Shown piece by piece: positions 6,712-8,434 of a stretch of 8,434 nucleotides of DNA. The stretch is from the NCBI GenBank assembly GCA_025996815.1, contig BNTT01000139.1, positions 1 to 8,434 on the forward strand. Direction: 5' to 3'. Source of the stretch: Bacteroidia bacterium (GTDB lineage: Bacteria; Bacteroidota; Bacteroidia; Bacteroidales; Azobacteroidaceae). Under the pieces are notes generated by a model, which worked only from the letters and a program-made list of their open reading frames with translations, made no database searches and was not told the DNA's origin. The translations under genes and the position numbers were made by a program. The first letter of the stretch is position 1; the number at the start of each line of letters is the position of its first letter.

Positions 6712-7423
6712 GGAAACGGCAAACCTCATCACGGTGTTAGGACCCACTGCATCCGGCAAAACGGCTTTTGCGGTGCGGCTGGCTCTGGAAATGGATGCGG
6801 AAATCATCTCTGCCGATTCGCGGCAGGTGTATCGCGGCATGACGATTGGCACGGGCAAGGATTTGGGCGACTATCGCGTGGGCGACCGAGCCGTGCCCTA
6901 TCACCTCATCGACATTTGCGACGCGGGCGAGCGATACAATGTCTATCGCTTTCAGAATGATTTTCACGCGTCTTTTGCAGACATCAAGGCGCGGGGCAAG
7001 CAGGCGATTTTGTGCGGTGGGTCGGGGCTTTATATCGAGTCGGTGCTGCGCGGCTACGACTTTCCGGCGGTGCCCAAAACGCCCTCGCAGGTGGCTTATC
7101 CGCCCGTTGAAAGCCTTATTTTGGGCATCGACATCGACCGCGAGTTGCGGCGACAAAAAATCAGCAAACGCCTCGATGACCGCCTCCGCGAGGGGCTGAT
7201 TGAGGAGGTGCAATCGCTTTTGGCGTCGGGACTTTCGCCCGACGACCTGATGTATTACGGACTGGAATACCGATTTGTGACACTTCACGTTATTGGAAAA
7301 TTAACATTTCAGGAGATGCACGACCAGCTCGAAATCGCCATTCACCAGTTTGCCAAGCGGCAAATGACGTGGTTTCGCGGTATGGAACGGCGCGGGTTTA
7401 GCATTCGCTGGGTGGGTTTTTAG
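6710..7423 (+). CDS. miaA: Shortened tRNA dimethylallyltransferase (MiaA-like)
   Basis: A 237-residue protein of the MiaA family, which transfers a dimethylallyl group to N6 of A37 in tRNAs reading U-starting codons. The N-terminal half is intact: P-loop GPTASGKT (11-18), SADSRQVYRGMTIGTGKD (34-51), YHLIDICDAGERYNVYRF (64-81) and CGGSGLYIESVLRGY (102-116). The C-terminal half (GI...GLIEEVQSLLASG, YYGLEYRFVTLHV, FAKRQMTWFRGMERRG) is also clear. Between VPKTPSQ (121-127) and SLILGI (135-140) about 60 residues usual in MiaA are missing, including the conserved HPND-R-RALEV-type segment; family members are normally about 300 residues. No frameshift or stop marks the joint, so it looks like a clean in-frame deletion or a natural short variant. 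The ATG at 6710 is chosen because it lies just before the P-loop and 5 bp after a -7 box; an upstream in-frame ATG at 6566 lies inside the opposite gene. Activity is uncertain. Confidence 0.85.
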   Translation: METANLITVLGPTASGKTAFAVRLALEMDAEIISADSRQVYRGMTIGTGKDLGDYRVGDRAVPYHLIDICDAGERYNVYRFQNDFHASFADIKARGKQAILCGGSGLYIESVLRGYDFPAVPKTPSQVAYPPVESLILGIDIDRELRRQKISKRLDDRLREGLIEEVQSLLASGLSPDDLMYYGLEYRFVTLHVIGKLTFQEMHDQLEIAIHQFAKRQMTWFRGMERRGFSIRWVGF

Positions 7424-7462
7424 AAAAAATGATAGAAAAATGAAAAAAATATGAAAAAAGTG

Positions 7463-7493
7463 TTGTACAATAGGAAAAAAGTCCTTACCTTTG
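7463..7493 (+). promoter_or_regulatory. Promoter of the small lipoprotein gene
   Basis: TTG (7463-7465), a 20-bp spacer and TACCTTTG (7486-7493) match the Bacteroidota -33/-7 consensus well. Transcription should begin near 7500, leaving an AT-rich leader of about 55 nt with a 14-bp palindrome (TTAAAACGTTTTAA, 7530-7543). The site follows miaA by 40 bp, and no terminator is visible between them. Confidence 0.75.
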
Positions 7494-7557
7494 CGGCGTA
7501 ATTCCATGTGGGAGTTGCACAAATGATTTTTAAAACGTTTTAATTATTTCAAAAAAA

Positions 7558-7725
7558 ATGAAAAAGTTAGTATTATTTGCAGCATTGGTTGCGGTGGTGT
7601 CTTTCGCTTCTTGCAAAAAAGAGCAAAAAGCAGAAATGATTGACCGGTTGGAAGAAGTAACAACGGAAGAAGTTCCCGAAGGCGACACTGGTGACGGCGA
7701 AGCTGCTCCTGCTGAAGGTGAGTAA
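7558..7725 (+). CDS. Small acidic lipoprotein, 55 residues
   Basis: The reading frame MKKLVLFAALVAVVSFASC-KKEQ... encodes a 55-residue protein. Residues 1-18 form a lipoprotein signal peptide (KK, hydrophobic core, FAS) with lipobox cysteine C19. The mature part is about 37 residues and has no predicted fold. After C19 comes KKE, resembling the charged lipoprotein export signal of some Bacteroidota, so surface exposure is possible. The rest is dominated by Glu, Asp, Gly, Ala and Pro (EEVTTEEVPEGDTGDGEAAPAEGE), probably disordered. A good promoter sits upstream and a hairpin terminator downstream, which supports a real monocistronic gene. I do not recognise a family; function is unknown. Confidence 0.82.
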   Translation: MKKLVLFAALVAVVSFASCKKEQKAEMIDRLEEVTTEEVPEGDTGDGEAAPAEGE

Positions 7726-7761
7726 GTTTGCCGACTGCATCAATCACAGCAGCAAGAAATT

Positions 7762-7792
7762 AACCCCATCTCGTAAGAGGCGGGGTTTTTTT
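7762..7792 (+). terminator. Intrinsic terminator after the lipoprotein gene
   Basis: CCCC (7764-7767) pairs with GGGG (7782-7785), CTC (7770-7772) pairs with GAG (7777-7779), and the loop is GTAA. One mismatch and one G-T pair lie inside the stem, and AA/TT extend it at the base. Seven Ts (7786-7792) follow. It ends 37 bp after the stop codon. The opposite strand lacks a good T-run, so it acts mainly rightward. Confidence 0.85.
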
Positions 7793-7823
7793 ATGCTAAT
7801 CAATGCGCCTCTGTTTTGTTGCA

Positions 7824-7858
7824 CGCAGATAACGCAGATTTAAGGGATTTGCGCAGAT
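7824..7858. repeat. CGCAGAT-type interspersed repeat
   Basis: CGCAGAT occurs three times (7824-7830, 7833-7839, 7852-7858) in a stretch of CGCAGAT-AACGCAGAT-type sequence. Such sequence is, from memory, a frequent dispersed repeat in Bacteroidota genomes. It overlaps the 3' end of the membrane-protein gene and supplies its last codons and stop. Confidence 0.5.
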
Positions 7859-8190
7859 TTTTGTCCAACTAAAATTATCAACCCCTGCGGAATAAATAGC
7901 CAAAAGCCCGATAATGGAACAAAACACACCCCAATAATACTGAATATCAACAAAAACCAACCAAGAAACTTTGGTGCAGGCTGTTGTTCGCGTTTGATAT
8001 AATAATGCAAAACCTGTCCAAGAATCCAAAGTGCAATACCGCAAACAAAAAACCAAAACGCCATCCCAAGCCTGAAGTCGGCACCAATAGAATTAAAAAC
8101 GCCATTGCGAACAATTTCCGCAAAAATGCCGGTTTTCAACATCATAGCCAATGCTATGAGTGTATGCAGAATTGCCGTTATAATCAACAA
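7840..8190 (-). CDS. Small four-helix membrane protein (possibly DUF6463-like)
   Basis: A protein of at least 116 residues with about four hydrophobic helices (roughly 1-18, 42-64, 75-93 and 94-110), a His in helix 1 (ILHTLIAL) and a conserved-looking PLSGFWLFIPQG loop/helix (92-103). Length and motifs resemble the DUF6463 family of small membrane proteins; I hold this weakly. The first standard start is TTG at 8190, but the frame is open upstream to a stop at 8268-8266. The preceding codons read KNWWKYSGI, which looks like genuine protein N-terminus, with ATA codons at 8220, 8226 and 8241 where an ATG would be expected. The true start is therefore probably upstream, either non-standard or mutated. 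The last residues (KSAQIP) come from an interspersed repeat, so the C-terminus may be altered. It is convergent with the lipoprotein gene. Function unknown. Confidence 0.65.
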   Translation of the reverse strand: MLIITAILHTLIALAMMLKTGIFAEIVRNGVFNSIGADFRLGMAFWFFVCGIALWILGQVLHYYIKREQQPAPKFLGWFLLIFSIIGVCFVPLSGFWLFIPQGLIILVGQKSAQIP

Positions 8191-8271
8191 AATTCCGCTG
8201 TATTTCCACCAATTTTTTATATTTATTTTTCTATTTTTTATGCCCTTTTCGGAGCGGTTGATATTTTACTG

Positions 8272-8279
8272 CAAAATTA
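8272..8279 (-). promoter_or_regulatory. Putative -7 element of the membrane-protein gene
   Basis: On the minus strand TAATTTTG (8279-8272) fits TAnnTTTG. There is no clear TTG 19-21 bp upstream, only a T-rich stretch. Transcription from here would start close to 8265, just inside the open frame that includes the KNWWKYSG codons. The IS30-like end begins about 30 bp upstream of it. Confidence 0.45.
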
Positions 8280-8310
8280 CAAAAAAATCTCTGAAAAAAG
8301 CGGCCATGGT

Positions 8311-8434
8311 GGATTCAACTTCTAAGTGCGACAAAAAGTTCTACAAAGATAGATAAAAAACTTCAGTTGGAGATTTGAAGCCGAGTTTTTCTCTTGGGCG
8401 GCTATTTATCTTCTTCTGTATCAGTTTAATATAA
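8311..8434 (-). mobile_element. Right-hand end of an IS30-family insertion sequence (partial)
   Basis: The transposase 3' end (8434-8341) is followed by about 30 bp that resemble a terminal inverted repeat (TTCAACTTCTAAGTGCGAC, 8314-8332). The element continues beyond the window, so the other end and the target-site duplication cannot be seen. The inner boundary near 8311 is estimated. It lies just upstream of the membrane-protein gene promoter. Confidence 0.7.
8341..8434 (-). CDS. IS30-family transposase, C-terminal fragment
   Basis: The last 30 codons of a transposase, cut by the window edge. They read ...KKINSRPREKLGFKSPTEV and end FYLSL-stop. The pattern N-RPR-LGF-SP-EVF is characteristic of the C-terminal end of IS30-family DDE transposases, shortly after the catalytic Glu. 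Whether the full gene is intact cannot be judged from this window. Confidence 0.85.
   Translation of the reverse strand, partial: YIKLIQKKINSRPREKLGFKSPTEVFYLSL

Noticed and set aside
6661..6858. A 66-residue N-terminal extension of the IIG-like enzyme
   Set aside because: It runs antisense through the MiaA P-loop region and lies upstream of the -7 element; the ATG at 6660 gives a natural start.
6737..7288. A 183-residue minus-strand reading frame inside miaA
   Set aside because: It is antisense to a clear MiaA coding sequence and shows no domain or start signal.
7506..7526. A six-codon leader reading frame (MWELHK) before the lipoprotein gene
   Set aside because: It is too short to separate from chance; no attenuator or regulatory codon run is seen.
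7530..7543. The 14-bp palindrome TTAAAACGTTTTAA as an operator
   Set aside because: It is AT-rich and simple, lies in the untranslated leader and occurs once; not enough to call a binding site.

Overview
The window looks like a chromosomal segment from a member of the Bacteroidota. The evidence is a set of promoters with the -7 element TAnnTTTG and a TTG/TTTG -33 element, the absence of clear Shine-Dalgarno sites before most genes, a miaA of the Bacteroidota type, a small lipoprotein with a charged K/E stretch after its lipidated cysteine, and the end of an IS30-type insertion sequence. I cannot name a genus. Base composition is uneven: miaA is relatively GC-rich, while the restriction genes have AT-rich patches, mainly in their target-recognition regions and in the HNH gene.

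Left three quarters, 57-6660, all on the minus strand: a restriction-modification island. Transcription runs from right to left. First comes an 822-residue single-chain enzyme (6660-4192) with an N-terminal PD-(D/E)xK-like nuclease, an N6-adenine methylase core and a long C-terminal recognition region, resembling type IIG enzymes. After a 58-bp gap with its own promoter comes a three-gene operon: a 702-residue protein joining an HsdR-like N-terminal nuclease domain to a type I-like methylase (4133-2025), a two-TRD specificity subunit (2028-607), and a small HNH-type protein (602-57). No HsdR translocase gene is present, so the second system is best read as a BcgI-like (type IIB-like) R-M enzyme with a separate S subunit, not a classical type I system.

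The S gene carries two features that could switch or restructure the enzyme. At the M/S junction the last M codons form a T TTT TTT slippery heptamer directly before the TGA stop, with AAGGAG upstream. A -1 frameshift, or gain of one T, would fuse M and S into one 1175-residue chain. Near the 5' end of the S gene is a three-copy heptanucleotide repeat whose copy number would change the reading frame. The single-chain enzyme has a 33-bp near-perfect palindrome inserted in frame in its nuclease domain.

Right quarter, 6661-8434: a compact divergent promoter built on one inverted repeat separates the island from a short miaA-like gene (237 residues, apparently lacking about 60 central residues). 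Then come a previously uncalled 55-residue lipoprotein gene with its own promoter and terminator, a small four-helix membrane protein on the opposite strand with a doubtful start codon, and the 3' end of an IS30-family transposase running off the window edge.
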